A DNA stretch of 64,000 nt from Aphidius gifuensis (GCF_014905175.1 NC_057790.1:27120469-27184468), one strand, 5' to 3'. Counted from the first letter of the stretch, positions 12,760 through 27,574 are shown. Numbers and translations are program-made. Notes: a model not told the origin generated them from the sequence alone.

Positions 12760-15700
12760 TTGCAATTGATTGTGAGCAAAAACATTTGAATTAAAGCCAA
12801 ATGGTAATATTGAACCAAGTGATGCAAGACCCTGCGGAAGCCCAATGTAGTGAGATAATAATGCATGAAATGGTTGTAATTTTTGTGTATTTGATGACCA
12901 TGGTGTTGGAAATACTGGTGGACCAATCCAGGGAAAACCTGATACAGGTGGAGCTGATGGATTAGAACCAGCTGTTTGAAGCAACTGCGCGTGGAATGAC
13001 AAATCATTGACATCTGAAATTTTAAAATGAAAAAAAAGATAAATAAATAAATAAATAATAATGTCTTTTGGCTCTAGAGTATATGTAATATGTATATTGG
13101 TGTTGAAAATAAATATTATATTATATTTATATATGTATTTAGTGTATGTACAGATGAACCCTCCCTAAATCATGTAAATCATAAAAGAAGGTACAACTGC
13201 AAACCACTTGAATCTTTTGTACTTTGGCCAATTGATTTTGATTTTGATTTTGAACAAAAAAAGGGAGAAGAATAAGTCTTTTCATAAATAATAATACCAT
13301 GTATTAATGAAAAGAAAAAATTTTAAGTATTGAGTACACATAGTGCGATGTAAACAAGACATCTTTTTATATATATATAATATCTCAACTGGCTTTATTT
13401 ATTTTATTTTTTTATTTATGATAAGTGTATATTGAAAAATTCAATTTAAGATTAATATAAATATCATAAATAAAAAAAAAAAAAAGTATATAGTAAATAT
13501 TGATGAATTTATTATTATTTATTTTTATTATTATTTTATCAATTATTTTCAGCACAACAATATGTTACACTGATGTGTATTTTTTTTTTTTTTTTTTGAT
13601 AAATATCAAGTTTATAATGATGATTCAGGTAGCTCTACTATATGTATATAATTTACTCGTGACTGTTTATCCCTTTTTTTCCCAACAGGTGTTGCCAACT
13701 TTCAATGTATATAATGTTTTATCATACATGAAACATCTAAATGTACATTTGCAGTGAATTTATACAGTGTATATAACTTGTTCAATAACAATCAAAATAT
13801 CAAATGAAAAAATAATATAAAAATATATAACTCACCTCCTTGACCAACATGCATATAGCTTGGATCACGTCCCATAGTTTTTTCCTTTTTTCTCCATTTA
13901 GCTCGACGATTTTGAAACCATACCTGAAATAAAAATATTAAATTTAATTAGGGCTTAAAGCTTAAGTAGTTTTATAAAAGGTGCATCATGAACAGAATAA
14001 CAGATGATCGCATCAACATCAACATCAACATAAACATCAACGTGGGACAACGATTTACATATACACGTGTCCAATATATGCGAGTCGATGTGTCTGTATG
14101 CAATATATTATATAACATTTAATCCATCATCAGGTATAATATGTGTTTATATGAAATGAAATAAAATAAAATAGAATATAGGGGTACACCATAATATAAG
14201 TTGGTTAATTTTGATGGCGTGAGAGGGTCATGATCACATGCAATGATTGTATATTGGCAACTATATATATATGTATATGAATAAATTCCATGTAATCCTT
14301 GGGGGAAAATAAAACGAGTGAGAAAAAATATACATAGTTATCTTCATGTATTATTCGAGTTCTATTGAGCAAGTAGGGGATCAAAATATAAAAAAAAAGA
14401 AAAAAGTTTTTTAAAAATTAAAAAAGATATATAAAAGGTACAACATGAGAACCTCGAAGCTTAATGCTTATATAGAGCTCGCGTACAACGGGGTCCATCA
14501 GCAACCAACAAAAGCGTGCCTCTTGAGCTCACTGATTAAGCTAATTATTAACAATTATCTTGATTTCCTCTGATTCTATATGCATTGCCGCAGTTACTCT
14601 CTCTCTCTCTCTCTATATACATGTATAATTATATAATTTGATATTCATTAGTTAATGCTAATGTGAAATTGCTTGTTAAATTAGCAAAAAAAAAAAAAAA
14701 ATTCAATTTAATTTATAAATAAATATATTTTTTAATTGATATATAATACATATAAGTTTGAAAATATATTTATCATTTACTTTTGTCGTAAATAAAATAA
14801 TTTGAGAAAACAAAAAAAATAAAAAAATATTTGAATAGAGATAAAATGATATACATAGAAATAGGGATTCAAAATACATATGGCAATTATATAGTTGAAT
14901 AGTGATATTATTATCATTTATATATATAAAATTGATGGTTGGTCAAGCAGGTATAAGTTAAAATGCCGTGTCATCCATTAATGCCACATGAAAAAAAAAA
15001 CAAAATTGTTGGCGAGCTATTACGCATTCGAAATTGGATGGATGTAGTCGTGATTTCATTTCATTTCCATTGGTAGATGGATAGAGAGATAGAGAGAGAG
15101 AGAGATGATGGAGGAGGAAGAAGAGGAAGAGAAAGAAAGGGGTTGAAGAATGCAATGAAAAGCAGAAGCAACTGTAGTAAAACTGAAATGGATGATGGGA
15201 TGATGAAATGATTGGAGTAAAACTGGTGCGAGAGTTAGAACAGATTGAAATAAAGTGGCCGTGGCACCAGCACCACATTGCAACCCGGCGGTGTGATCAT
15301 TTAGCGGTTTTGTCGAGCGACGGCCAATTGCCGGCATTGTCACTTTGCAATGTACTGTCACAATGGGCCAATCGGAATGTTTTGTGTCTCTTTCTATTTT
15401 ATCATGGCACACGACTCAATTTACATATAATAAAATAGTTTTTTTTTTTTTTATTCAATTTATCAACACGGTATAATTGTATAATTATTTTTTGTCATTA
15501 TAAAATATTAAATTAATTCAAGATATATTTATAGAAAAAAAAAATAACACTTGCATGCGCGGTGTTGATAGTCTCAAGTTATGGTTAAAAAAAAAAATCT
15601 TGAAAAAGATAAGAATCTTGAAAATAAAAAAAATGAATAGGTTGGTAATTAGTCAAGTGGCTCAATGAACAAAGCTGATGATGAGTAGCAAAAGCATTGC

Positions 15701-17114
15701 CAACAAGGGGTTTGCCAGCTATTCCATGGGTGGCAACTTTTAATTTTTTTTTTTTTTTTTTTTTTCATTTTCTTATCTTTTTTTTATTTTTTACCCCAAG
15801 CCTATTTGCAAAGACCCCAATTTACTTGACAGACTGCTTTTTATATAATGGCAATTATATAATTATTTATTATGTACTCTATTGAATTGTGAAATAAAAA
15901 AATATACCTACATAAATATATATAATTGCAGTAATACATAAAATAAAGAAAAAAAAAATATATAAAATTTTGTAATTACCTGTACACGAGCTTCTGATAG
16001 CTCAAGACTTGATGCAAGTGCCTCACGATAACTAACATCTGGATATTGTGTTTTTTCAAATGCTTTTTCTAATTGATGAAGTTGATGAGTTGTAAAAGTT
16101 GTTCTTGAACGTCTTACTTTTCTTGGCCTATCAGATTCACCGAGTTCAATTGGATCATGCATTTGATGATCACGAAGATGTATCAAACCATCAGAATCAC
16201 CATTATCACCAGCATTCTCCGAAGGATTTGAATTACCTAATAAATTTACAATTAAAACTAAACAAAAATATTTTAATTTTTTCTAAATAATATATTCATA
16301 AAATATTGTATTATAATATCATCATCATTGCATCTAGATAATTATATTATTATTTTTTTTAAATAACATCATGTTAATGATAATAATCCGTTAATCAAAT
16401 CAAGTGCAGGGTCAACTTTTTGGCAACAAAAAAAATTAACAATCATCACAGATTAAATAATTAAAAAACTAATATAAATTGATGCTCAATATAATTAATA
16501 AATTTATCATCATTTCAATGTGTGTATGTGTGTGTGAGGGGGGGGGGGGTTAAATGTATACATCCAAAGATTTAAAGCGTGCGCGCGTGCTCTTCTGTTC
16601 ATTCAAACAGGTAATCGCACAAACACGCAAACGAGGATAATAAATACATAAGTAACGTGAACATCATCACGCTATATATATTATATTTTTAATATTAGCT
16701 GTATACGGATACATATATGCAATGACTATACTAATCCCCGATGAATAGACAGATTTTTTTTATTATTTTTTTTTTTTTTTAATTTTTCATACACAATGGA
16801 AACACATTGTATATAGCTTTATGTACTTGTTTAAATCCTTCTGTTTTTTAACTCGTTATTGAATTTTTCCAACAATTTTGCAAGCCAATCAAAATTGTTT
16901 TTTTTTTTTTCACATAATTAAACCGATTTAAAAATTTTATATTAAAAAATTTTTATTACAAAATTAATTGATAAATATAATTTTATAATCCATTTGCAAT
17001 GATGATTGATTAATTTAATTTTGAAAAAAACTTACCATCGTCTTTTCCGTGTCCAAGTATTTGATCAATTGAATATAATTGTGAATTTCTTTTTTGATTA
17101 CACGTTTGTGCCAT
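12541..17114 (-). CDS. hbn: Paired-class homeobox transcription factor, homeobrain-like
   Basis: This is a predicted DNA-binding developmental regulator of 298 aa. The exons are 17036-17114, 15980-16236, 13836-13923 and 12541-13013. All introns are GT-AG and the summed length (897 nt) stays in frame. Residues 14-21 (YSIDQILG) form an octapeptide/eh1-like repressor motif. Residues 67-126 are a Q50 paired-type homeodomain with TFTTHQLHQLEKAFEKTQYP and WFQNRRAKWRKKEK. A C-terminal PFHALLSHYIGL motif, a poly-Gln tract (12717-12762) and a terminal SAQVLRVKAEE segment resembling an OAR motif follow. The flanking RPRKVRRSRTTF and the octapeptide best fit homeobrain of the hbn/Rx/otp group. However, helix 2 is divergent (SYREALASSLEL), so it may be an hbn paralog or a related PRD-like gene. 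The symbol is therefore tentative. No neighbouring Rx or otp is seen in this window. Confidence 0.82.
13924..15979 (-). other. Intron 2 of the homeobox gene (2.06 kb)
   Basis: The intron splits the homeodomain between residues Gln46 and Val47, a position commonly used in paired-class genes. It contains ATCAAC repeats (14010-14040), a (CT)n tract (14596-14614), a GA-rich tract (15088-15145) and a GC-elevated block at about 15200-15420 in otherwise AT-rich sequence. The GC-elevated block is the best candidate for an intronic regulatory element. The overlapping open frames on both strands there show no protein-family features. Confidence 0.5.
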
Positions 17115-20100
17115 ATTATCCAATAATTATTAACAAAACAAAATGTCACTTGATTTATTTATTTTTTTTTTTTGTATTTAAATATATATTTTTATTTACA
17201 TATAAAGCACAATTGTGTTGTATCCAATTGGTAATAATATTATATGATAATTATTATTATTTTTGTCATAGCCATTGATGATAAATAATAATTAAATAAT
17301 AACACATTAATAATAATATCGGCATTATTTATTTTATTGTTTACACAACACAGCAACAATAACAACACCAACACCAACACCACCAACAACAACACAGAGG
17401 AAAATTTAAAAAAAAAAATATACCGGTTAAAAGATGAATGTCAAATGATGAATGCGTTGTATTTGACGGCGCAACACAAACTACCCTCAACGAACGAGAC
17501 AGCATCCCTTAATATGACATAAAATTGCCCCACCCCGCGGCCACTGACACCGCCATATTAGCCAATCGTCCAATCACAGTACACAACACGTTTACGCAAG
17601 CTCCCCTACTTACTAAGGGTTAAATGATACTTTTTGGGGCGGAGAAAGTATTTTTTATAATTTTTTTTAAAATTTTTTTATCATTTTGAAATTATTAATT
17701 AGTGTTTTTTTTTTTATATTTAATTAATTATAATTTTTAAAATAAGATTGTATTTTTTTTATTGTTAATTTAAAAAATAAAATAATTTAGTTAATTAATT
17801 TTTAACAATTTCAAAAATAAAAATAAAAGATTTTTGATAATAATTAATATTTACAAAAAATTATTTAAAAAAATATTTAATTAATAATTATATATTATTT
17901 AAAAAATAAAAAAATTTAATTAATTAATTTTTAACAATTTAAGAAATAAAAATAAATTATTCAGCTTATTTATTTTAAAATTTATTTATTTTTTTAATTG
18001 ATTAATTTACCAAATTTATTAAAAAAAAAAAAATAGGTTAATTAATAGTTGTATTTTATTTAAAAAATAAAATAATTTAATTAATAAAATAAAAATAAAT
18101 TATGCAGCTTTTTCATATTAAATTTTATTTATTTTTTCAGTTTATAAATTCAGATTTTATTTTATTTATCATACAAATGAAATAAATTTACAAAAATTTA
18201 GTTAAAAAAGAGATTTATAAATATTTTTGTTGTTAATGAAATGAAGCATCGATAATTAGGTTTTCTAAAATCTTAAGAAAAAAATATATATAGATGTATC
18301 TGGCATACAGGATTAGACCAGTATAATATGAACCTATTGTTGATGAGCTTGTGAATTTATCGCTGCAGGTGTCGATGGTGATGATGATGATGATGGTGGC
18401 GGTGGTGAAGGCGGCATCGTACAAATATTGCAACTGAAGCATATATAACACGATACTCTTTGCTATTCTCAAACTAAATCATCTCACCAAAAAAAAAAAG
18501 AATAAAAAATATAAAAGAAAAAATAAAATAAATAAAAATTGGGTGCCCCATTGGTTCTACAGATAATTACGAAAAAAGAGAGATGTCGTAAAATATATTT
18601 ATAAATGCCGAAATTTTTATCCAGTCATTCTCACGTGCCCCAAAGAATTCCCAAAGAAAAAGGAAGTAAAAAATAAAAAGAAATAATGAAAACTCGATTT
18701 TACCCGATTATCCGACTTATTCTAAGACAACACCTTTGCATTTTTTTTTTTTTTTTTTTTTGTAAAATCCTATAAGAATAAATATCCGGCGCGCCAGTTA
18801 TTAAGTAGTACAAATATATATTTGTTCAGACACTCGTTTTTTTATCTCATCAAAAGAATCCCAACAAAAAATTTACCTTCAAAAATATCTTGAAACAAGA
18901 AAACAAATATTTCTAAACTTTTTTAAAATGCGGATATCCTTCCTGCTGTATATATAGTATAGTAGCACATATATACATAAAATATATAAAAATATATCTT
19001 AATGTGGCGCCTAGAAAAAAGGCGCCTCATAAGAAGATTATAATAAAATCTTTTAATTTCAACAATAGACAAGTTACTCTAATCCATTTGACAAAACAAT
19101 GCCAATATATAAAAAAAGAAAAAAAAAAAAACGAAATACTTAATACTCCTGATGACGGTTGGAATGTGGATTTTACAAACAACATATATATATTTTTTTA
19201 ATTGTCATTTACATGCAAGCAAACAAAAGAAAAAAAAAAACAACAAAATACAAAGCAATTTGGGGAAAAAAAAAAGCAGAATTAAAAATGCTAAGTGAGT
19301 GTATTAAAAATGAAATTGTTATAGAGATATATATAGCAGATGCAGGTATATTAGCCTAAATATTATACGTATATGTGTGTATAAATTCACTCTGGGCTCA
19401 TTAGAACCAAACTCGCGTTATGTCGGCCACACCCATGACGGACAAGTAAAAGGAAGGAAGGAAGGGTGGGTGGTGGCGACGCGTTCTCCCCGTTTAAATC
19501 GGCTTTATGATGCAAATAACCGCCCTGTATGCGGCCTCAAACCACGGCAACAGGACCACTCGCACTCACATACATATGCCTTCGAAAATATATATCCATA
19601 CACACATATACTATATTCACGCAAATTCTAAAGTTAAATTTTGAAATGGCATTTTACCATAACCATCGTCAGAGACGATAACGTATTACGTTAATATTGT
19701 TGAAAAACTTGAAAGAGGATCAAAGATAAAATTAGCGGTCATTATGTATATTGTAAAATATATATAAATTAAGCATATTTTAATTTTAATTTATTTTGTA
19801 TAAAAAAAGGTTGATATATACGTATTTTGTTAAATAATTTAGGGAAATTTTGTAAATGTATATTTTGAAATGAAATAAATTTAATGTCGCAGCTTGGGTA
19901 TATATGCGTGTACACTTTATAGAAGCTTATCAAAGTTATCTAAAATTTTCGCAAGTTCATATATTAATAATGAGATGAAATATGTGCAATAAACTTACGA
20001 GTTAATTTTAGCAGTTATCACGATCAGTCAAATATACTTTGAAATGAAAAATTAAAAAAAATATATATTAAATTTTATTTGAGCTATAAATAATTAAATA

Positions 20101-23059
20101 TTTATGAAAAATATAAGCTAATTTTATTTTAACCAAAAAAAATTAAATTTTAAAAATTAAGGAAAAAAAATAAATCAAAAAATTAATCTGTAAAGGAATC
20201 AAAGGATCGAATGTAGTGAGGATCAAAAGGATGGTGTGATGACGACAATATGAATATAAGTTGAAGGGGAAAATAATAATAAGAAGAGAAGCATGATACA
20301 ATTGACATCGGATACAATAGGATCAAACGTTATATGGCACTTTAGTTGAATTCAACGTAATATTCATTTGTCATTTGTCAAATTATATTAATAATATGCG
20401 CATCGCTCAGTCGAAAAATTCATTTTAATATATAATATTATATTTATTAATAAAAAAAATGATAATAAAAAATTTCTAAATTTCTAAATTTTTCAAAATT
20501 ATTCAATTCATTTGTGTGTTTGTATTAAAATTTATCCGCAAAAAATACACGCATGATAATTAATTTTGATGTTATGACACAACAAAAAAAATTCACAGCG
20601 ACTAAAAATTTTTTTTTTTTTTATAGAAAATACAATATTTATTTTCTTTTTATCACAATAAAAATAGAAAAAATACAAAAAAAAAAACGGAAATCGCAGA
20701 GAGCATTAGCGACGTCGTTATTGGTCCCCGAGGCAACACACGCCATTGTCATATACATATATATATTTTTATCTGTGTGATAGTTGAAGCTATCTAAAAT
20801 GATGATAATAAAATAAAAGTGTGTGTGTGTGTGTGTGATGGTCGTATGCGGAGAATTGTCGGCTGACTTTTTATGAGATAAATGAAGGAAAGATTGTCCA
20901 AAGGTATATAACCAATGAACAATCATGAGACAGACTCATATTAAATAAATGAATTGGTGATGGTAAAGGTTTTTTTTTTTTTTATTTTTTTATTCTTTAT
21001 CTCTTTTATCATTTTGTGTGTGTTGCTGGAAAATCTAGTATATATATAAACGACTGTGCTAAATAAATTCGCCCCCGGCATCGTCACAGTTTGGTTACTC
21101 GGATTTTATTAACTTTCCGTACAACAACGCCACTGCCACATTGATGCTGATGCCGACCCTTTATGTTATATCAATATATTAAATTCAACAGTCTTTTAGA
21201 ACTTTTAACGTAAATTTTATACCAAAGTATATAATAAAAAAAAAAACAAAAACAATTGCTTGTTTAAAAAAACAATCAAAGTCTAAATATACATTTTGTT
21301 TTTATTAAAAAATAATATAAATTTAAAGCCAAAAAATAATTTCAATTTGCTATATAATTTTTAGTTAAATTGATATTTAAATTTCAATAAAAAATTGATT
21401 CATTTGAATGAAAAGCGATCATGTCGCGCTTTGATCATGTATCACATAGACTGCATATATTTAGTCAATTGAATGATGAAACGACGCGTGTCTCAATACA
21501 TTGATAAAAGATATTTTTTTATATATATTTTTATATAGGTGCATGATAATATGTGTGTGTAGAAAAAGGAAATGCAGAGAGGGAGTACGACCCTTATATA
21601 CGAACCGAGACAAGCTTCAAATGATCGTGAAATAACCGCTCACTTATATCAATTCACCTTTCGTGTTCTTTATAAATGCGCATTCACGCATATACACCAT
21701 TGAGAGATAAATTTCCCGCACCTTTTTTCCAGCCGGATCTCGTGTCCTCAGATTTTCTGGCCTTTTTTCTTTATATTGTCTTCAATTATTATTATACACT
21801 TGGCCTTTTTCGAAAAAACAAAAAAAATAATAATAAGCTTTTTTTCGATTAATAATTAATAAAAATGATATTAATCATTATGTAAATATACACAAATAAA
21901 AATACATGATTTTATTTTTATTATTAATTTCAAGTTGAAAAAATATACACATATAAATTACATTAAAAATAAATAATAAATTTTAAATAAAAAAAAATGC
22001 ATTTGAATTCTAATTGTAACAAAAATAAATATAAAAAAAACTATATACACTTGAATTTTTTATTTATTTTTATTTTTTTTAATAATTAAAATTTTAATTA
22101 TTTAAAAATAAATTTTGTTAATTTTTTTTTTTTTTTTTTCATTTAAATAATAATTAAATGCGAGGATAATAAATTTTAAAAAAAATTGATTTAATATTTA
22201 ACAATAAATTTAATTGTTTAAAAAAAAAATTAATAAATTAATAATGGATTTAAAAGTTATCAAGGTATAAATAAAATTTTTAAAAAATGGATAAAATAAG
22301 AAAGATATATATAATTGAGCGATTTGCGAGTTTTATAAGAGGCACCCGCGATAAAGTATAATTATATTCCAATAGAGTGGAAATTATTCGAGAATAAAAG
22401 TTGAGTTATTGGCGATATTCGTACTTTTATTATTAAATGTCTCTACTTATCTTCTCAATTCAATCATCAGACTACTATCTATATCTTTTTTTTTTCTTTT
22501 TTTTGATTTGCCTCATTCCATCATCACCCATTGCCAACCATTTTTCATCACATCGACTTTGCTTCTTATTCCGCAATTAAATACAGTTGCTACTTCAAGT
22601 ACTTAAATGAAGCATTTAACGATCAATCATTTTATCATTTTAATATACATACAACATGCTTTTTATTCTCATGTATAATAAATTTTTCATATTTTTTAAT
22701 TAAACAACGTGTCGTTACATTATAAATTAAAAGTGTTTGTGGGAATTGTAATAATGTAATTGAAAAAATAAATTATTAACTTGTTGACAAAATTGATTTT
22801 GTAATTTTGTATGTATATGAAATTAAATTGTATTAATAAATTTGTGGTAAAGATGAGGAAAACCGCTATTACATAAGTTCACTCTTGGCTATCATGAAAT
22901 AACGCCCTTTTGAAAACTGTCATATTCAGAGTCAAGTTTGTGGAGACCGCCTGTTGTTTCTATCTAATTGCCTAGTCGATGAAAACAATGTATCAATAAC
23001 ACTGTTTTTGGCACGTGTACAATAACCAATAGCGATATACAATTTATGATAAGATACTT
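17115..23059. other. Upstream region of the homeobox gene; no gene seen
   Basis: 17115-17640 probably holds the 5' leader and promoter of the homeobox gene. A CAACAA/CACCAA microsatellite lies at 17350-17395. 17640-18180 is almost pure A+T. 19380-19600 is a GC-elevated island with ATGCAAAT and AAGGAAGG words, so it is a candidate enhancer. A (GT)n tract lies at 20819-20838. None of the short open frames shows domain features. Confidence 0.4.
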
Positions 23060-23202
23060 GCTTTATTGATGTACGTCAGTTTTTCCGATGCTAAATGAAA
23101 TAAAAAAAAAACAGGTGCTGTTATTTCAAAATTAAATTTACAAACTATTGTAAGAATTTTATTTTATTTAGCATTGGAAAAATTGATGTACGTCAATAAA
23201 GC
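23060..23202. mobile_element. Fold-back element with ~46-bp inverted arms
   Basis: The left arm (23060-23105) and right arm (23157-23202) are inverted copies with only a few mismatches. The outer part reads GCTTTATTGATGTACGTCA and the inner part contains ATGCTAAAT followed by AAATAAAA. A ~50-bp spacer separates the arms. The terminal word ACGTCAATAAAGCA recurs alone at about 36106, which suggests a dispersed MITE family. There is no coding capacity. Confidence 0.65.
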
Positions 23203-23524
23203 ACGTATTTAAATGAATACTGCCAAAAAATATCAGTATGTTATATCATGAAAGCCTCGAGGTTCTAGAAGAAATAAAGTCCTTGTTCACTGGAATCAAA
23301 TGAACCAAAAAATAATCAATCTCAACTACCAAGAAACATGGTCAAACAATTTGGAAAGGCATGTGTAAAAAAGAGTAGAACAATTGTTAGGGTTCCTTAA
23401 GGACTAAAAAAAGATAAAAGTTATATCTTGTAGTGCGAGAATTGCAATTGGACATTGTTGTATGAAATAACCCCGGCGAAAGTTGGAGATAATTATTAAT
23501 TGGAAATTGGAATAAATAATTTTT

Positions 23525-23693
23525 CCCTGATTTTTCTTCTAAATTCTACTGCAGCAGTATACGGAGAAAATCGGAGAAAAACTTAAAAATATACGAGAAA
23601 AACTTCGGAGAAAAGTGGAAAAATATATTTGATAAAATTTGAGAAATTTCGGAGAAAAGCCGAGGAAAATTTTTACCAGGGTAAATAATCAAG
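23525..23693 (+). repeat. Copy B of the dispersed 'CGGAGAAAA' repeat
   Basis: It shares with 6479-6585 the series of CGGAGAAAA words, a GATAAAATTTGAGAAAT-like segment and the 3' end ACCAGGGTAAATAATCAAG. The left end (CCCTGATTTTTCTTCTAAAT) resembles the inverted outer arm of the 52.8-kb fold-back element. This suggests copy B keeps traces of both arms. Confidence 0.55.
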
Positions 23694-26600
23694 CTGAAGC
23701 TAAATTTGCATTACAATTTGATAGCCAGTGTGATAGCCAATTGGAGCTTTAGTTAGTCTATCAATATTATATATTTTTATTTTTTTTCTTTAAATAATTT
23801 TTTTGTCTAAATGACTCAACTTGTTATAATATTATTATGTATTTTGTAAAATTAAATAGGTATTATCGTTAATGGTACAATTAAAATAATGATAGGCAAT
23901 TTTATGATTCACATGATTTCACGTATGAGAGCAAGAAGTGAGATTGCTAATGAAGGAAACAGTTAGTTTCAAACGGCCTTCTAATAATTTACCAACTTAC
24001 TTGCTTACAATCCATATATGCGAGCAATCCATTTTTCAGTCTTTCTCACTTTTACATGAAAATATTTTTCTATATATCTATATATACTTACTGAAATTCA
24101 AAATTTAACAATGCACAAAATTGTTCACACTTCCCGCGCTACACAATATTCAATGTGTGCAACACTCTGTAATTCCTGACATTGCGCGCAATTTAATACA
24201 TCGTGATAGACACTACATAAGTGAGTCATTATTTTATCCAGTGAATAATACTTGATGAAAAATTAAATATCTATATTAAAACACATGCATATGATGAGAT
24301 GAATCATTAGCATTCTATACAGACTAATAATAAAACTTTTTCAATACGAAATTTCTTTTTGTTATTATTCTTTAATAAATAAATTAATTATTTATATATT
24401 TGTATACATATGAAAATAATAATGTTTATTTATTTAAAAAATTGATTTATAATAAAGCTGTTGATGAAAGTGGCATATTAAACAGAATGAAAGGATTCCG
24501 GAAGCTCAGTTATAGTTTTACTATGTGCATGCATGTATAGAGGGTTATTGATGTGCTCATGTTGGTAAAGCTAATTATACAAGCTTTTATATAAATTTCT
24601 AAGCTTTTGACATGACTTGAATAATAACGATAATAATTTTCAACGAAATCATACATAGATAATAATTAATAAAATATATTTTATATCAATGTAATTTTAA
24701 TTAAAAATAATGCATGTTAATTATGTATATATATAGTTTTTTTTGTTGATTTTATTTTGGAATAAAATTGGCGCATGTTTGCATTTTTAGTTCAGCAATT
24801 TATCTGATGTATGTACGCTTAAAAGTTTGAGTATCAAATATGCACATGTATACAGAATATGATATGCATGTGGCATGCCTGCAGATTTGTGAATTTCCTT
24901 GTCTATCTTTTATTTATTTTTTGTTATACCTTGAATTAATATCTCCCTTGGCCATGCCAACGGTGCTCTCACGCGAGCGCGCATATTAGGCAATAACACT
25001 CTGCCCTTCTCGTTTTTAGTAGTACCCACTTGAAAATGCGACTCGCTAAATTAGGCTGGTTTCATTTGCTAGCAAACTTTAATAAACGCTAAAATTGCGT
25101 AAAAGAGCAAGCTTTTTCAGACAAAAGTAATCAGAATTTTTTTTTTTTTTAATTATTTTTTATTTTATCTACCGTTTGCCACAAGCATATCATTTCAAAT
25201 ATACTTAGTAAATAAACTTTATGAAATCATATTTTTTAATGACATGCAATTTTGATATTTTTTCATATTGTTTTTTTTTTTATTAATTATTTATATTTTA
25301 TGAAATAAATTAATAGGGATAATTTTATTTAATCACATACACAAAAAGTAATATTTAAATTGGTTTTTTTTCTTTTTCTTTATTTTTTTTTTTTTGCTAT
25401 CAAACATTGAGACATTAATTATTTTTTTTTTCTTTTAAATATGACGTAAATATCGTACAAATTTTTGTGAGACAATCTTTTATACTTATCATTATTATTA
25501 TTATTATTATTTCACTCAAATCATTCGCTTTAATTATTTTCTTAAGAACACTCGGCGACAAAATTGCTGCTGATCAATCATTCGGAGGTTCATTGTCCAT
25601 TTTTTTATTTTTTTTTTTAAACAAGTAACAATATTTTATTTATTTTTTTTCTTTTCATTATTAAATCATCAGTCAATTTTGATAAATTATTAATTATCTC
25701 AATTATACATTGACTATTAATAATTTTTTTTATGAAAAGAAAAAAAAAAAAAAAACACATTTCTCACTAAATAATAAATAAAAATTATTATTGCTTTTAA
25801 ATATATTTATATTTTTTTTTTTCTTTACAAGAAATTTCTCACAAGTAGATGAAAAAATATCAGCATTTTTATTTATTTATGAGAAAAGAAAATCAATGAG
25901 ATACTTAAGCTCAATAAAAATTTCAAAAAAATTAAATGAAAAAATTACAAACAGTAATTATCATTTAAAAATAATTAAATTCTTGATTTATCTATTTTTT
26001 TTTTTTTTTTTTGGACAAATGTGTCCCAAACGAATGTTACCTAATAATATTTATTAATCTAAGTCTAATCAACGATTATTTCAACACGGAGATATACATT
26101 AAGACTTGAAAAAAAATATTGAAAATAAAAAAATAAAAAATAATAATAATAATATGACAGGGAACAATGTAAACTCAAAAAAAAAATAATGAGCATTGTT
26201 TTTTTTTTTTTTTTTTTGTTTATTTCATTAAATTACTTGTATGTGAATTTAAGAATTTCTACGTATTTTTTTATATTTTTTTAATAACTAGAACATGCCA
26301 GAAATTTGAAAAATAAAAAAACGAAAAAAAAAATTGGGAATGAAGGGCTTAAAAATGATAAAAAAAGAAAGAAAAAAAAAAATGATTTAACTGATTAATT
26401 TACTACTTAAAGCCTCAGAGATTATTTGAATATATATATCAACATTAACATTAATTATTTATCAACAAATTAACATTAAAAAAACAAACAAATTTAATTT
26501 TAAATAATAAAAATGATCATACCATTTTAATTATTAACTATTAATTTTTTTCTTCAAATTTAAAGATCACTTATTCACGATGGAAAATAGTTAGCTGCTA

Positions 26601-27574
26601 ATGTTTGTTTATTTATTTTTAAATTGTCAATTATGTGATTGTTTAAACAATGTTTAATAAAATTTATCACAATGTCGTTTGTTTTACAAACGCAGGATAA
26701 TTATTTCGACTTTTTTTTAAACCACATTTTTAAATTGCAAATTGTATATTTTTATCATTACTTAATTGTTAATAATAAATTGTGTTTTTTTTATTTTTTA
26801 GAAGTATAGCTACTTCAAGGAACAACTGACAAGCAACAGTTGAAAATTGTTTTCTAATATTTTTTAAATATTTCGACAGATTTTAATTTCGAATTTAGAA
26901 TCTTTTTTTTTTTTTTTTTGTAAAAAATAATAAAAAATTTGAAACACAATGTAATGGAATCAATGATGTACAGATAATTGAACATCATATCAAAGATATG
27001 GCAGCCTAAAATATTGGCCAGAAGCGTATTTTACATTTTTTTTTTTTTTTTAAAAACAAAATAAATAAGTTAACTGCTTTGCACTACCTCATCGAAATAG
27101 ACACACTCAATCGAACACACTCTATTTTCATTTTTTCTTTTTTCTAATATCTAATGTGCTTAATGAATTTATACGCATGATGATGACGAATATGAAAACA
27201 ATAATAATGAAAGATGAAAATACAATCGAAAAAATACTGCGAATGACAATGAACTTTTTTTTTTTTTTCTTTTTTCAGTCGAATATTAAATTATGCACAA
27301 CTTAAACAGAATATTGCACTGACTCGTTTATGTTTCCATGAGGAATGCATGATAGATGTCAATCTTATATCGAAAAAAAAAAAAAAAAAAAAAACACGAA
27401 TCAGTCAATCCTTTCCGTTAAATATTTACACTTTTTTTTTTTTTTTTTTCTTCTAATTGAAAGAAAAATTTGAAAACAAAAAAAAAAACAAAACGAAAGG
27501 TAACACGTAAAAATAATATATATAATATATTTTCTGATGTATAAAACAGAAAAAATAAAATTAAGCTAATAATT
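23694..27574. other. Intergenic sequence downstream of the MAST kinase gene
   Basis: No gene is supported. The sequence is dominated by poly(T)/poly(A) runs and TTA/ATT repeats. The part nearest 27574 presumably contains the 3' UTR of the minus-strand kinase gene. The open frame at 25791-26057 is Phe/Lys/Ile-rich and looks like chance. Confidence 0.45.

Noticed and set aside
14958..15438. Overlapping open frames of 76-118 aa on both strands
   Set aside because: They lie in the homeobox gene intron, are partly driven by a GA-rich tract (Ser/Leu runs), and show no domain or splice support. The GC-elevated DNA is better seen as possibly regulatory.
23220..23480. Possible transposase remnant
   Set aside because: The sequence is mixed in composition with short open stretches (KVLVHWNQMNQ) but has no recognisable motif in any frame.
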